Assembly: GCA_948567375.1 (NCBI GenBank) | Contig: OX419757.1 | Location: 23,002,001-23,066,000, forward strand | Source: Lunularia cruciata | Lineage: Eukaryota; Streptophyta; Marchantiopsida; Lunulariales; Lunulariaceae | Length of the DNA stretch: 64,000 nt | Direction of reading: 5' to 3' | The notes under the pieces: model-generated | What the model was told of the DNA's origin: nothing | Database searches by the model: none | What the model saw: the letters and a program-made list of their open reading frames with translations, nothing else | Position numbers and translations under genes: made by a program | In this document: positions 1-12,125 of the stretch, piece after piece | How the letters are laid out: each line of letters starts with the position of its first letter | How positions within the stretch are numbered: the stretch's first letter is position 1

Positions 1-1184
1 TTATCATTAATGTGCAATGCACCAATAGGTCTCATCCACCTCATATGCAACTTGCTTGGAAAATATATTTGGCAATTGTCATATAATAACACCAAATAGC
101 AATAGGCTTGATTTGCTTATTGTGTTTGGCCTTTCTTTATTCTTGCACTTCCTTTGTGGTTTGCATTACATTGTCTCTTTTATCTTCTAACCATATCAGT
201 TGATGGATCCAAAGATCTTGGCTTTCTTCTTCTAACAATAATTCTTCACAAAGAATCCAATGTGTTGGTACTTCAAATTTAATTGGTAGTATGGGATGCA
301 GTCCGTATGTCAAGAAGTATGAAGTTTGTTTGGTTGTAATCTTTTTAGTTGTTTAATATGCTCACAAAGCCAGAGGTTACTTTGTGTCCCAATTGTAGGT
401 ATAATTGACTATCACCTGATTCAAAATTGTCCATAACAATCCATTGGGTTTCTCCATTAGTCCATTTGCTTTTGGATTGTAAGGAGTTATCTTCCGATAT
501 TTAATCTGGAAGTACTTGGTTAATGTTTCACCATGGAGACAAAAAATTGATCACTGACCACTTCCAAAGGACATCCGTAATGTGAAATGATGTTTTGGAA
601 GAGAAATTTTGCAATTGTTTCTGAATCATCTCTTTGAGTTGCCTCGGCTTCAACCATGTTGGTAGCATAATCAGTGCACACCAAAATGTATCTCTTCCTT
701 GTGAATTGGGTCACTAGTTGAATCAGACCCACAAAATAAATGCCCCATTTCTCAAATGGAGCCAATGGCAAATTGGTCTCAAAGGCCACTAAGAAGTGGC
801 CATCTGCTTTTGTGTTTGTTGATAGGCATTACAACTATAAGCATGAGTGTCCTTATACATCATAGGCCACCAATACTCCAATGAAAGAATCTTCTTTACA
901 TTATTCTTCAAGGCATAGTGTCGTCTTGATGCTTCTAAGTGAAAGGACTCAATTACTCCTCCGACTTTGTATGACTCTAAGCATCTCCAAAGTACTTCAT
1001 CTTTGCCTATCTTAAATAAAATGTTGTTTTTTAGCTGGTATGGTCCCATCTTCCTGAGGAAGACTGCCCTATGCTTTGGGTCCAGTTCTTCAAGACAATG
1101 GCAAGTATGCAAATAATGATATTTTGCCGCATACCTTGTACTTTGCATTGCCATTAAATGATATAACTCTTCATCATAAACCAA
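1..1184 (-). pseudogene. Integrase remnant of element A
   Basis: Integrase inserts the reverse-transcribed copy into the host genome. Two open pieces are seen. The piece at 1184-789 holds the N-terminal zinc-binding region, ending in a decayed form of the HHCC motif in which the final Cys is lost. The piece at 789-520 holds the start of the catalytic core. The usual WGIDF motif reads WGIYF here, so the first catalytic Asp has become Tyr. The second Asp is seen in the motif VVSDQ. Below 520 the frame is broken, but the DNA still aligns with the integrase C-terminal region of element D (27040-27270). No chromodomain is visible. Inactive. Confidence 0.8.
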
Positions 1185-1206
1185 TCATCGACTTCCAATC
1201 TTGGTC

Positions 1207-1671
1207 TTAAGTTTCCAACCAGGATAGGAAGTCCACATTTGAATGTAAAGCTCCCTTCCTTACTTGTATAGTGTATGTGAATTCTTGTAACAACAAGATC
1301 CATCTTGCAATTTGCCCAAAAAAATCCGCCTTCTTGACTAAATGTTGCAGAGCATAATGGTCCACATAGAAGACAAACTCATATCCCAACAAACAGTGGC
1401 AAAACTTCTTGTAGGAAAACATCATTCCAAGTACTTCTCTTTTAGTTGTCAAATAGTTCTTTTCTACCAATGAAAGCTGTCAATTGATGTAGTAATTTGG
1501 GTAATCCTTCTTCGTCTTGTCCTTTTGACTTAATATGACTTTGATTGCCATGGATGAAGTATCCACATACACATGAAAAGTGGCATCCCAATTTGGGGCC
1601 CTCATAATTGGTGCTTCAACCAATTTCTTCTTCAATTCTTGGAAAGCTTTTTCTTGTTTTGCTTCCCGCAA
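1207..1671 (-). pseudogene. RNase H remnant of element A
   Basis: Two overlapping reading frames match the gypsy RNase H domain, which degrades the RNA strand of the RNA-DNA hybrid. The upstream piece (1671-1480) has the start of the domain with a DTS catalytic triplet where DAS is usual. The downstream piece (1470-1207) has the EKNY...TTKRE...KKF segment, the VDHYALQHL strand in place of TDHKALKYL, and the conserved ARW-LLLQEF-YTI end. A frameshift near 1475 separates the two. Followed directly by integrase. Confidence 0.8.
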
Positions 1672-2589
1672 ATAGTCTTTGGACTTCTTTAGAAGCTTTT
1701 GTTAGGGGTGCAACAAGCACCACATAGTTTGATATGAAGTGTCTATAGTATCCAACATGTCCTAAGAAGGCACTCATCTCCCAAATTTTTTGAGGGAATT
1801 CCAAAGCTAAGATGACTTTCACCTTCTTGACATCAACTTCAATCCATTGGCTTGAGCCCCGATGCCCCAAAAGAATACCTTACTTCATTGCAAAGAAGCA
1901 TTTTTCTGGGTGTAATGACAAGCCGGCAAAATGACACCTTTCAAAAGTTTGGTGAAGGTAATCCAAATGTACCTCTCTTAGCCCAAACACACAAAAATCA
2001 TCAATGAAGACTTCACAAAGTTGCACAAAAACTCTTTGAAGATTGCATTCATTAGCCATTGGAAAGTAGCAGGAGCATTACACAACCCAAAGGGCATTTG
2101 ATTATAAGCAAAAGTGCCCCAATTGGTAGTGAACTTTTTTTTGTCCTTGTCTTCTTCTCGAATGGATACTTGATTATAGCTTAAAAATCCATCAAGAAAA
2201 CTATAACAAGGATGACCAACTACTTGGTCCATAATAGTATCCGTGAAAGGCAAGAGATGATGATCCTTCCTCATGATTGCATTGATCTTGCAAAACTCTT
2301 GGCACACTCAAATTATCCCAGTATTCTTCAAAACAATGACAGTAGGGGAAACCCACTCACTATTCAAGATGGGGAAAATTTTTCTGACCCCTAAGTACTT
2401 GTCAATTTTATCTTTCACCAAAAGTGAGTACTTTAGGTTTAGGCAATACTGCCTTTGCCAAACTTGAACCGTACCTTCAACAAGATCAATTTGATGTTCT
2501 TCAAATTGGCATGGAATACTTGGTATTTCATCACTCAACCAGGAAAATACATCTTGGTATTCTATAAACAAGGCAATGTATATTACCAA
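1616..2589 (-). pseudogene. Reverse transcriptase remnant of element A
   Basis: Three frames together cover the gypsy reverse transcriptase. At 2589-2308 is the N-terminal lead (SEWVSPTVIV). At 2307-1978 are the palm segments PFGLCNAPATFQ and FLDGFLSYNQV, corresponding to SFGDGYSGYNQI of the intact Z element. At 1870-1616 is the connection region (FLGHVGYYRHFI). The FIDD catalytic box lies around 2000, but the frame shifts there, so the ORF reads other residues across it. This domain is entirely absent from the sister element D. Confidence 0.85.
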
Positions 2590-2712
2590 CTCCTCCGACT
2601 ATCTTTGAAATCTTTAAAATTCTTTCTTTAGACAACACAACATCTTGACAATCATAAGGGTTGATGACTCCTTCAATGTGATTGAATCGGCTTAAATCCA
2701 GTCAAAATACAG

Positions 2713-3793
2713 TCAAAATCCCTTCCTCCAATTTCTTTTCACCCAAGGCAATATTATATGGGTCTTTTGTTTTACCTCTACCTTGTAGCATTCCAAGTAA
2801 TTGACTTGGACTTTGTCTTTGGAGTCGTTTGAAGACGAAGATGATGAATCTTTGGATTCATCTTTGTTTTCTAACAAAGTCGTCTCCCCAAGGTGGGGAA
2901 CCTTTGACCAACACACAATCACCAGCTTTTGGTCTTTGGACAAGATGTCCTTGAACCTCAACTTTTGTTGATGCCAATCCACAACAATTTGGGCACTATA
3001 CAACCAAGGTCTTCTGATAAATAAAGGGTTACCAGTTTTTGTTATTGGTCTCAACACAATGTAATTCAATTTGAATGGCACCTCTCCAATGATCATAGTG
3101 GTATTTGACCGCATGCCTAAAGGTTGTCTCTTGGTTTGGTCTGCAAACTTGAGAATTTGGGATGTTGGCTCAAATGTATGATAACCCAACTGGTTTGCAG
3201 TATCCTCAGTCATGACATTAACACCCTAAACCCAAATCAATGGGTATTGATGTTGTCATGCAACCCGTGATCTCCACATCTACTTTGGGAGATCTCAAAT
3301 CTTCTTGTTCAATACAATAGATTGTTGGCAAATCCTTCTTGGTCATTGCCCTTACTTTCTTGAGGGCTGAACTCAGCTGTTTCTTGTACAACTTTTTGTC
3401 CTCCCATAATTGTTTAAATGTTACATTTGCATTCATGGATGCCAAATCTGCTACAATATCATATTGAGGTACTCCTCCCAACTTCACCTTCTTCACCTTT
3501 GACTTTGGGTTCAAAGTCTCTCCTTGTTCAAATTGGACTTTGGGGCGCTTCATGATAGTGACCGAAGTACCGGTTGTCTTGACCTGAGGTTCTTTGGATT
3601 TACCAACCTTTGGTTGAATCAGATCCTTTAGTTCAGATCTGATGTCCGTCGGGAAAACTAGAGGCTTTGTCTTGGGATCCTCAAAAAGAAAAGCTTTTAG
3701 GTGCAATCTCTTTGCCTTTTGTGAAGACAAAGAAGTAGTTCTTGCTTCTTTGGGATCACCCTTCTTATTACCTGAGCATGTTTCAACCTTCAA
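2713..3793 (-). pseudogene. Aspartic protease and linker remnant of element A
   Basis: The piece at 3793-3218 is a basic linker followed by the run IPIDLGLGC, where the catalytic D-x-G triplet of retroviral-type aspartic proteases is expected. The frame breaks at once and resumes at 3213-2713 with VMTEDTANQLGY, LKFADQ, PLGM and RRPWLY...VVDWHQQKLRF. These correspond to the protease body of plant gypsy elements (compare the GRPWL segment of the intact Z polyprotein). The protease would cut Gag-Pol into its mature parts. Acidic and serine-rich sequence follows (about 2860-2820). Assigned by motif order and by position between gag and reverse transcriptase. Confidence 0.7.
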
Positions 3794-3861
3794 AATTTTG
3801 AGGTCTGGCCATTCACCTTTAGAAGCCGGACTCCCTTCTTGAGGCCTCTCCTCCTCAAGTG

Positions 3862-5722
3862 TTATATAATTAACATTTTTATCCCCTTTTGATTGACCAT
3901 AGCATGCTTAGCTGGGGTTTGTACATACTTCACTGGTGGCTTTGGGTTAGCTGGTTGCAGGCATTGATTTCTAGTATGGCCCAATCCTTTACAATTTCCA
4001 CACAATGGAACATACCCAACTTGATGCCTTAGCTCAAGGTAATTTGGAGACCAATGGTCCATAGAGCCACAATTGTAACAAGCACCTAGTGCAACATTTA
4101 AGAGCCTATTTTGGCCACCCATCAATGGTCTTTGTGGAGTAGCATTGTTATTGTACTCCCTTGGTCCATACCTTAGACCTTGATATGATGTGCTCGCCTG
4201 AGGCTATATGACTTGGGTTTAGTATAGTGCATTTTCTTGCTCACTATGGTCCTAGCCTGGAACCCAATCAATTTGTTGCATAAGGAATGCATTGCGGGTA
4301 TTGGCATGGACTGACTTGCCACATGAAGTGTACCATACATTTTGTCTACCAAATGAAGGAGGCTTTCTTTGGTCTTTTGCCCCAATCATTTGGATCTTGA
4401 AATCTGCAAACTCTATAAGAAGAGTCTCCAGCTTATTGTCAGTCTTATGTACACTCTTGGCTGGGGTTTCAATGGCTTCTTTCCTCCTTTATTTGTATTC
4501 TTCTTGGCTTTGAATCTTCTTTGGATTACAAAGAAGAACTTGAAGATGTGGAGGATTCCTCCGAAGAAAGAGATGTATTGCAAGAAGCTCTTTGTCTAGG
4601 CTTCTTGTCTTTCTTCTCTCTATTTCTTCAGTTGACAAAAGAATGAGAGTGGGCTGCCTTGTATTGGGTGACATGTTTGAGTACTTTATGCAATGAAGCT
4701 ACATCCCTCTCCTTGGCAAAGATCTGAATCTTTGGTGATAAGCCACCAAGGAACTAGGTGAAGGCTTGGGCATCGGAGTAACCCACCACACCAAATTGCT
4801 CTAGGACTCAATTCAAAAGGGTCATGAACCCCTTATATTAGTCTCTCAATTTCTCTTTCTTCCCTCTATCCAAATCATTGAGTGCTGCAAAGACACTCAT
4901 GTTGTAATCCACTTCCCAAAATCATTCCAAGAAGCCATTTTGCAATTCTGCCCAGTTGGCTGGTCTAAACCCCTTTTGGGTTACATGTGTGTACCAGCTC
5001 CAAGCTTTCTTTCAGAGCAGACTTGGAAAAATACATAAGCAATCCGTAGAGTCATGTTCCTTGTTGGCAAAGGAAATGGCTTTGAATTCTTTGATGAATT
5101 CATTAGGATCTTCATCTTGTTCCATCCTCCTTATACTTTTGATAGGCATGTCAGATGATAGGAAACAAAGTCATTCTTTGGCTTGGTGGAATAGACTACG
5201 GTAAGGTTGAACTTGATAGCCCCATAGAATTGGCTGGTATCAATGCCATGTTGTCAGCCCAAGGGTTCTAATTTTTCAAGTTCAAAGCTGGGTCTTTGTT
5301 GACCAATTCATCTTCTCTGGTTATGTCGACTTCAACCTGAGCCGGAGGAAGAGGTTCAACACCCTCAAATTTCTCTTCAAGTTTCAGTTGAGCCAACCAA
5401 GGAATAATATGTAAGAGGTGTTGACACTCTTCTTTTGTTAAGATTCATGTTGTCTTCTCACCAATAATTTTTTTATAAATTCAACTCCCTTGACAGCTTT
5501 AGAGGAAGTTTTTGTACTAGGTGCAACAAATATGTTGTCCGCTAGAGTCTTTCTTCTTCTTGGAATTTGGAGACATGAAGTATCCTTGCCACCCAACTTC
5601 AGGTTTCTTTTGTTTGAGTTCTTGCAAGGCTTCTTGAATGTTGTAAAGAAGCTATAGATCCAATGCCTCCTTTGCAAATGCTTCACTTCTGGTTGGGCTC
5701 TTCTAGCATTTTTCTTCTTCAT
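3862..5722 (-). pseudogene. Gag remnant of element A
   Basis: Gag forms the particle that packages the element RNA. Remains run from about 5722 (a basic N-terminal piece to 5438) through a decayed capsid region (about 5400-4490) to a nucleocapsid piece at 4125-3862. That piece has two zinc knuckles: CYNCGSMDHW, whose last Cys is not seen, and CGNCKGLGHTRNQC, an intact CX2CX4HX4C. Element D keeps the same two knuckles at 29943-29539. Many stops and frameshifts; no intact product is possible. Confidence 0.75.
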
Positions 5723-5841
5723 GTAACAACGTTCATTTACAAGCTCTCTCCTCCCATTGTTCTCTCAACAAATATTCATATTGATTTCAACCATAGTGTG
5801 AGATTTGGCTTTGTATTCTTCCACTTTCAAGATTTATATCT

Positions 5842-5856
5842 CCTTCAGTGGCACCA
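5842..5856 (-). other. Candidate primer-binding site of element A
   Basis: Seven bases inside the LTR the minus strand reads TGGTGCCACTGAAGG. This is a decayed form of the TGGCGCC-type site complementary to a tRNA 3' end ending in CCA that many plant gypsy elements use. Position and the leading TGG support the call; the exact tRNA cannot be set. Confidence 0.5.
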
Positions 5857-6664
5857 AAAATCACATGACAACCCAACAATATCACTTTTGTGGTAATCAG
5901 CAAGTAAAAATTTGTTCCAATAGAGATACAAGTCAAAAGAGTCAAATGCAAAGCAAGCAATAACAATGTAGTTCTTCTTGAGTTCTTCTTTAGTCTCTCA
6001 CGTAGGAACCACACCCAAAAGAGAGTTACAAACACTGATCTCAATCTAGTCAACAAATTAACACACTCATAATCACAATACTATCCAATCTTTCCAAACC
6101 AACTTTGATTGTGATGATTAAGTTTCTCCCAAAGATGGCTACTTCACTACAAAATGACTTTGTCTCAAAATTGCATTCCACCCCTCCACTAAAGGCACAA
6201 CTTCCTCAAACTAAATTGCTTCACATCAAACTCACACTGCATTCACAAATGCAGAATACTACCAGCACTACAATTCCTTTCAAGGCTTTCTTTGATTACA
6301 CTTCACTCAAGATCAAACAAATAGAAAAAAAATCAGTGCTCTTGAATCCAACATCCAACAAGCACACTGACTTGCACTTCAAAATTCTCCACACACTCAC
6401 AAACACAAACACAAACACAAACACAAACGTGATACTTGGAATTAAGCTTAAGAAACAAGCACTAAGATACAACACTTTGCTTTATCTATCTTTAGAAATT
6501 ATGAATACTGAACAACATAAGATTGTGAATGCCTCCTTAAATTAGGCTAAGCACTTCAATAATTAGCTAAGTAATATACCGTTCTTTAACAACTCTACCA
6601 ACCTACATATCAAAAATGACAATGCACCTCTTCATATGTGTCTCTTCAAGTCTCAAAATTGTTA

Positions 6665-9600
6665 CTACTCCAATCCAATGTCAACCTCAACTTTGGCTTC
6701 CAAACCAGATGTTCCTTCACAAATTTCCCTTCTTTGGATCTATCTAATAATACTTCATCCTCTACTATCTATCACTTCTTTATTACAATCTGCAATTGGG
6801 ATCATGAATAATCTATTTACATTGCTATCTTTTGACCCACTCTTCTCTAATGTCTCAAGTAATTGATTCAAAGACACATGCACTCATACTTCTACTACTT
6901 CACATCAAATTTTCCTTTCCGGATTCCAAATCTCATCTAACTCTTGTCTTGCTATATCTAATCTGAGACAAACATTCTCCTCTACTTCAAACATTTTCCT
7001 ATCTACTTGATCCCTCAAACTAATTAATAATTTATTCAATTGTACATCCTTCACTTTCTTCTTCCTTATCTCCACTAGCAATTTCAATTCATGCAGCCTC
7101 TTTCCAACTGAACCTTAGACACAATACTAAGCATCACCTTTACTTTCACGACTATGTCTTTGACTCTCTCCTGCCTAGGTGCTTGCATCTTCTCCCTCTC
7201 CGCTAACAACTCCTCCCAATACATCTTCACCTCATCTTCTAACTTGGCTTTAATGCTTCCTTCTCCTTCACACGCTGCCTGAGTTGCTCTTCCATTCCCC
7301 TAACGTAATTGCTCCTTGTCATGATCTTGCATAGTTAACGCTCTCTACCAAGCTCAATCCCTCTCTGCCACACTTGTCTTCAAGCTCTCCAACTCTTGTC
7401 CTATTATTGTTGCCATAGCCTTCAGATGGATGACTTCTACTTGCATGTCATGCACTTCTGCCCTCAAGGTCTTAATCTTTGCTATCTGCTCCTTTTGATC
7501 TTCTTCTAGCTTTGTCATTGCTTCACCTCTCTTTACAAAGTCTTCAGTCAGGCTCTCAATCTCCTTCCTCCTAAGCTCTACTTCAGTCCAAAGTTCCTCT
7601 AATTCCCTCTCTCTACAAATTAACTTTCTTCTCAAATCCAAACTTTCTTCACTCATGTACTTCATTACTACAAATTCATCTTTCAATTCCAAAAGATTTC
7701 CTCTCAACTCTTCTCTCTTCTTCTTCAACTATAATTACAAGGGACAGAATATTTGCAACTAGTACTCTACCCCATCAAAGACTTTTGCAATCTTAGGTTC
7801 TTCAAGTGCTACACTCCTCACTTCTTCTACTAGAGCTTTACTCCAAAGACTTAATCTCCTCACTCTCAAGGGCATCCCATCCAAGCTTCCTCCCTCTTTC
7901 TCCATCAAGCTTACATTGCTTGTTTCTACCCCAACAATAGGAACACTTCTCTTTGATCTTCTACCCTTCTGAAACTCCAACTTTGTCTTGGCTTTTGGTG
8001 TCCCTTCTATCTCCATTCTTGGCAATTCAAGACATGGAATGTCTCCTCCTCCCATACAATCAATTGCAACATAGATCTCTTGTTCTTATGTGTTAGCATC
8101 ATCTTCACCTAGTTGTTGAACTTCCGTTTCACAATCACTTCTGTTGCTCAATCCTTTGCTTTTCAACATAAGCTCTAGTTCTTCTTCTTCTCTCAGGTCT
8201 TTTGACATGTACTTGGCTTTGCCTTTTGACTCTTTTGCACTTGATGACTCATCAATCATTATTACCATCATTATTCACCTTTCTTGTCTTTTTGGGCTGG
8301 ACCAGCAACATACTCTCCTTGGGATGACTTCTCTTCCTCATTTTTGGGATATTAACTAATATCCTCATGTGTTGTCTTGTCCTTGCATAGTGCTCATCAC
8401 TACTTTGGATATGTCAAATATACCATTATTCCTCCTCATCCGCTTTTTTTTGTTAATCTAGATGAAAGTGAGACACCATCTTCCTTTGCTCTGTCTCCTT
8501 CATCAAGTTCAAACCAAAGTAGAAATCTGCAGCAATCAGCATCAAGTAGTGGGAAGTTGCTTGATCTCTCTAACACCACACCATCTTCTGCATTCTTTGG
8601 TGAAAACAATTTGCCCAATTCAACAGCACTCTTGCAAACATCTGATGGAAAAACACCACCTTATGCTTCATTACATACATAGTGCGATTAGGCTTGAAGA
8701 GTGCCATCATCACCCCAATGATACTTTGCCTGACCAGGTCCCAATAAGTATCAATTTTGTATTGTGAGCTGGCCTATCTCTCACTCAGGATGAACCTCTA
8801 ATGGCTATTATGGTAGCACACCATGGACTAAGAAGGCAAGGAACACCAATTCCATCATACTTCTCCAAGGCTAACACTCCAAGACTCAAGACATTGCTCA
8901 CTAGAGAACCCAATGAGAGAGAGAGATGGTTGCAAATGAAAGGATGATGAGAACCTCCTCACCCCTTGTTTATATACTTGTGAAATAGTTACATACTAAA
9001 GTTACTAATTACTAGAGTAACTCAAGTTACTAGGCTAAAAGTCAAGTAAAGTCAAAAATTATAAAGGAATATCCATCCATGTGGGCATATTCCACTAAGC
9101 ATGTGATCTTATCTTGACCCAACCACTAAGGCAAGGATTCGTTTACATGCTATCCTTGGACTAAAGAAGAATCCAAAACAAAAAGGCTTGTGGGCCCAAG
9201 AGTTCTCAACTCTTTTCTCAAAGCAAAACACCTAAGAATAATACCAAGTGTGATAGTGATGCTCATCTTTTCCACTTCCTCTAAAGTATGGTCTCTTCTA
9301 TTTTAGCTATGACTAGTTTAGCTAATCATGACTTATGTAGAACCATCCTTTATCCCTATATAAATAATATCTCTCAAGTACTTGTAATACCAAACTAAAT
9401 ATCACAATACCACACACATGCACAAATGGGTGTTACGGTAACCATTCTTCATACGTGGTGCAATGAAGGAATTACGGATTTTGTCAATCTCCTCCATAGG
9501 CTCTCCGTTGTTGAGGAATGTAGCCCCAATTTCCTCATTAGCCTCTCTTTCTAGCACCAATCTCTAATCTGACTCTATCCATCAAGCCAGATTGCCTTGT

Positions 9601-10103
9601 TTCCCTTCATTCTTAGGTCCCTCTTCACAATCACTCAAAGCTACTTCTGCCATGAACCCTAGAAAACTCAAGTTCTTGTTCCAGGCCAAAAAGTGATCCA
9701 AAGTTTATTCATAATTTTGATCTTGGCTATCATATCTAACCTTTGAATAACCGGATTTCTCATTGCTAGTGAGGGACTCTTCTTCTCATCCTTCTTTGGC
9801 ATCATGCAATCTCTAACTCATGGTAGCTAAAAGATAATTCTACCATCTCCTGGTCTTGAGATCCTTACTCCTTCATGATTGCTAAGCATCAAATTATTGG
9901 ATGGCTTTTCTACATGCATTGCTTTGGGTTGACTACTCAATGGCTTAGGATACTTGTGTGACATTTTGAAATCCCCTTGATGAAGTCCTGATTTTATAGT
10001 TCTGTGTTGTGGATCATTCCTTTGTCATTCTTCCTTGAAAATCACACCTTTTGCATGAGTTCATCTTGGTGCTATCAAGTTTATTCTTTTGCACCTTAGC
10101 CAT
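6665..10103 (-). pseudogene. LTR-encoded coiled-coil protein, copy in element A
   Basis: Not a family I recognise. The frame begins at the ATG at 10103 (Met-Ala-Lys-Val...) and ends at a stop at 6665, just after a C-terminus reading GLEAKVEVDIGLE. Between them, after removal of the Z LTR, are open pieces at 8271-8086 (acidic), 8055-7759 (basic), 7728-7354 and 7087-6905. The 7728-7354 piece, 124 residues of almost pure E/K/L/R heptads, is a clear coiled coil. The 7087-6905 piece carries the shared segment with LLISLRDQVDRKM. Several frameshifts and stops break it. It is in the same direction as gag-pol but lies wholly within the LTR, so the parent element would have carried it twice. Function unknown. 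Confidence 0.65.
8763..9437 (-). mobile_element. Solo LTR of family Z inside the LTR of element A
   Basis: A 675-bp segment matches the LTRs of the intact Z element (18714-19392, 25837-26515) end to end, from TGTGAGCTGGCC to GGGTGTTAC, with scattered differences, so it is clearly older. No internal Z sequence accompanies it, which is the usual result of LTR-LTR recombination. Flanks are GTAT on the left and GTAA on the right. The empty site in the related LTR at about 14506 reads TTTGTAACCATCC, which fits a 4-bp duplication GTAA with one later change. Confidence 0.85.
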
Positions 10104-10378
10104 CTTCTTACTTGTTCTTTCTTGATTGACAAATCCAAAGGGAATTTTTATGCCATCTTTGCATCGGGTTGATCACCCCAAGTCAGAGTTTCCTTACTTT
10201 AGGTTTCTCTTTGCCAAGTCCAATCCTAGTACTTCTGTCCTAACACAAAGTCACTTTAATTTAGGTTTCAATCCTAACACACAATTCTCCTCCTTTTAAG
10301 GCCATTCAAGTTCAATGCAACTTTGTCTATACTCTTCTTCTTCAAAACAGAACAAAAACAAAAAATGTGGGTACCACA

Positions 10379-11600
10379 ATGGAAGATGATGAAGACAAGG
10401 AAGGAAAACAAGGGTCCTTCATACTATAAGCATAGTCTTTTGCATTTGAAAAAGGAGAACAAGAAGAGACTTGGGAGGATGCAAAATATATTCCAAACTT
10501 ATAGGACCAATGAATGAAAGAATCCTTCATAGGACCCAAGGAAGACATGAGAAGAGAGGTTGCAATGCAAAACAAATATTATTGAATCTCATCAAAGAGG
10601 AAGAAACTACCAAATAACACCAAGATTAAGCCAAATGCTTGATGATCAAGTCCTACAAAGGATGACCAAATCATGAATCATGCCAAAGGAGAGTATATTA
10701 CCATTGATGCTGAAGTTCTAGATCTTGCACCAGCGGCAAAGTCTACACTTGGAGAGGAATCAACACCTACAATACCAATGCTAGTTCAAGAAGGAGCTAA
10801 TTTTGTGAAACATTCAATAAGAGCTACACTATAGCAGATGGACATATTGTCTTTCCAATACCAAGCCAAATGTCTTGACATTGTGAACTATACCACACTT
10901 GTTTGAAATATGCACAAACAAGTCTACACTCATACAGCCAAAGAAGACCTGGTCAATGAGGAAGTAACAAAAGCCAAAGACTTGAACAAGGAAGGGGGTG
11001 ACAAAGGCAGGTGTCTTGCTATAGGAAAACAAAGAGCTAAAAAGGATTACTACCTTGGAGAATGAGCATGACCACCAAGTTGAGGAAACCCACAAGGAGC
11101 AAGATGAGTTGTTAGCACTCCAAGTTGAGCACAAGTAATACAACAAGGAAGCCAAGGACCAATCTTGTGGCAAGTGCAAGGAGTTGGAGAGAACTCAAAG
11201 TGAATTGAAGGAAGGCCATGATCAAGTTGTGACCTTAGACTTCAATTGCAGGAGTATCAAAAGGAGGTGGCACTACAATTGGATCACTTGACAAAGGAAA
11301 TTGAGGAAAAAGACCACATAGGTAGAGAGTACACACTTGCAAGAAATACAGAAGTTAGAGTGGGATACTTGGACTAAAAAAGGAAGAAGATTGGAGGACA
11401 AAACATTCATCATATGGAGGACACTTGGAGTTTTTTTGTTGAAAAGTTGAATGGAGGATAACTTTGAGCATTATAGAAAAACACCATGAGTTCAAGTTCA
11501 AGGTTTGGAGATTTGAAGATCATGTCTACAAGAAGGAGAAGATGAACCTATTGCTCTTATGATTAAGAGAGCATACCATCAAGAAATTCACAAAAACCTG
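10379..11600 (+). pseudogene. Family Y coiled-coil protein remnant, copy Y1
   Basis: Broken plus-strand coding remains, recognised by alignment with Y2 (37740-38660) rather than by an open frame. Conserved words include AKEDL-EE-TKAKDLN around 10960-11000. After it come helix-forming E/K/Q-rich stretches at 11040-11560 typical of a decayed coiled coil. Stops occur every few tens of codons. Part of the same protein class as the family X LTR frame; function unknown. Confidence 0.45.
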
Positions 11601-12120
11601 CCAAACTTATTTGTTAGAAATAGCTAGGTATCAAGCTCAAACCAGCTAGTTAATAAGGTACCTCAAAAAAATATGCTTTGTCACTCCTAACAATCCAAGC
11701 CAAAGGCACTCCACCACATCTAGCAAGATACTCAAAGTTGTATAGTAATATATGCACTTAGAATTGTATATACCTCATTTAGTGCTCTTTGGCATTGTAG
11801 TTGGCATCTAGTGCTCTTTGGCATTGGAAGATCTAACACCATCTATTATTTGTATTAGGTGCTTAATCATTTTGCAAGTAATTAGGATAAGATAATGATT
11901 AGATCCTTAAGTGAATGATGTACAATGTAGTTTAGGATTTTTAGGAGATCCACTTGGGATCATGATCCCTTTAGATCAAAGCTAGAAAGCTACTTAAGGC
12001 TGAGCACTAAAGGTACTCATGTTTGTTCCTTCATACTATGAAAACAAGTAAAGAGTATTTAAATTCTTTGCAAATTCTACATCTTTCCATTTTGTGTTGT
12101 GAATGTATTTAAGCAAGAAT

Positions 12121-12125
12121 AGAGG
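12121..12125. other. Target site duplication of element D, left copy (AGAGG)
   Basis: AGAGG directly precedes the LTR start TGTTGCAGCC at 12126. The same five bases follow the other end of the element at 35374-35378. Joining the outer flanks restores family Y sequence seen uninterrupted near 44575-44600. Confidence 0.9.

Larger units (their letters stand above)
1..10378 (-). mobile_element. Element A: Ty3/gypsy retrotransposon with giant LTR (family X), 3' end outside window
   Basis: Reading from high to low coordinates the order is LTR (10378 to 5864), primer-binding-like site (5856-5842), gag with two zinc knuckles, protease, reverse transcriptase, RNase H and integrase, which is the Ty3/gypsy order. 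The integrase C-terminal part reaches base 1. By comparison with element D, whose integrase tail lies only about 150 bp from its 3' LTR, the 3' LTR of A should start just outside the window. All frames carry stops and frameshifts, so the element is dead. A family Z solo LTR (8763-9437) interrupts its LTR. It sits in a family Y repeat that resumes at 10379; the missing left end prevents a check of its target duplication. Confidence 0.85.
5864..10378 (-). repeat. 5' LTR of element A (family X), with nested Z solo LTR
   Basis: On the minus strand the LTR starts TGTGGTACCCACA (10378) and ends GTTGTCATG near 5864. Removing the nested Z LTR (8763-9437) leaves about 3.84 kb, close to 3.69 kb for the 5' LTR of element D and about 3.82 kb for C. 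That is very long for an LTR. It contains a long sense reading frame (described separately) and, near 6400-6426, a simple repeat of ACAAAC units at a place where other copies have other short repeats. Right flank 10379 onward is family Y sequence. Confidence 0.85.
10379..12125 (+). repeat. Family Y repeat, copy Y1, left part
   Basis: Plus-strand sequence homologous to Y2 (about 37740-38688 and 43900 onward). Shared landmarks are the GGAAGATGA...GGTCCTTCA block, the AAAGAAGACYTGGT...GACTTGAAC block and the block around GGTATCAAGC at 11628. Element A is inserted at its left edge and element D at its right edge (12126). It resumes at 35379, where the sequence TGAGGAATTTCACAATA matches TGAGAAATTTCACAATA of Y2 at 44587. 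A direct repeat of TAGTGCTCTTTGGCATTG lies at 11780 and 11809. Probably a very long LTR related to family X. Confidence 0.65.

Noticed and set aside
6105-6545. Plus-strand frame of 146 codons rich in Thr and Asn
   Set aside because: Lies in the LTR of element A against the element direction and crosses a simple repeat; not kept in other copies.
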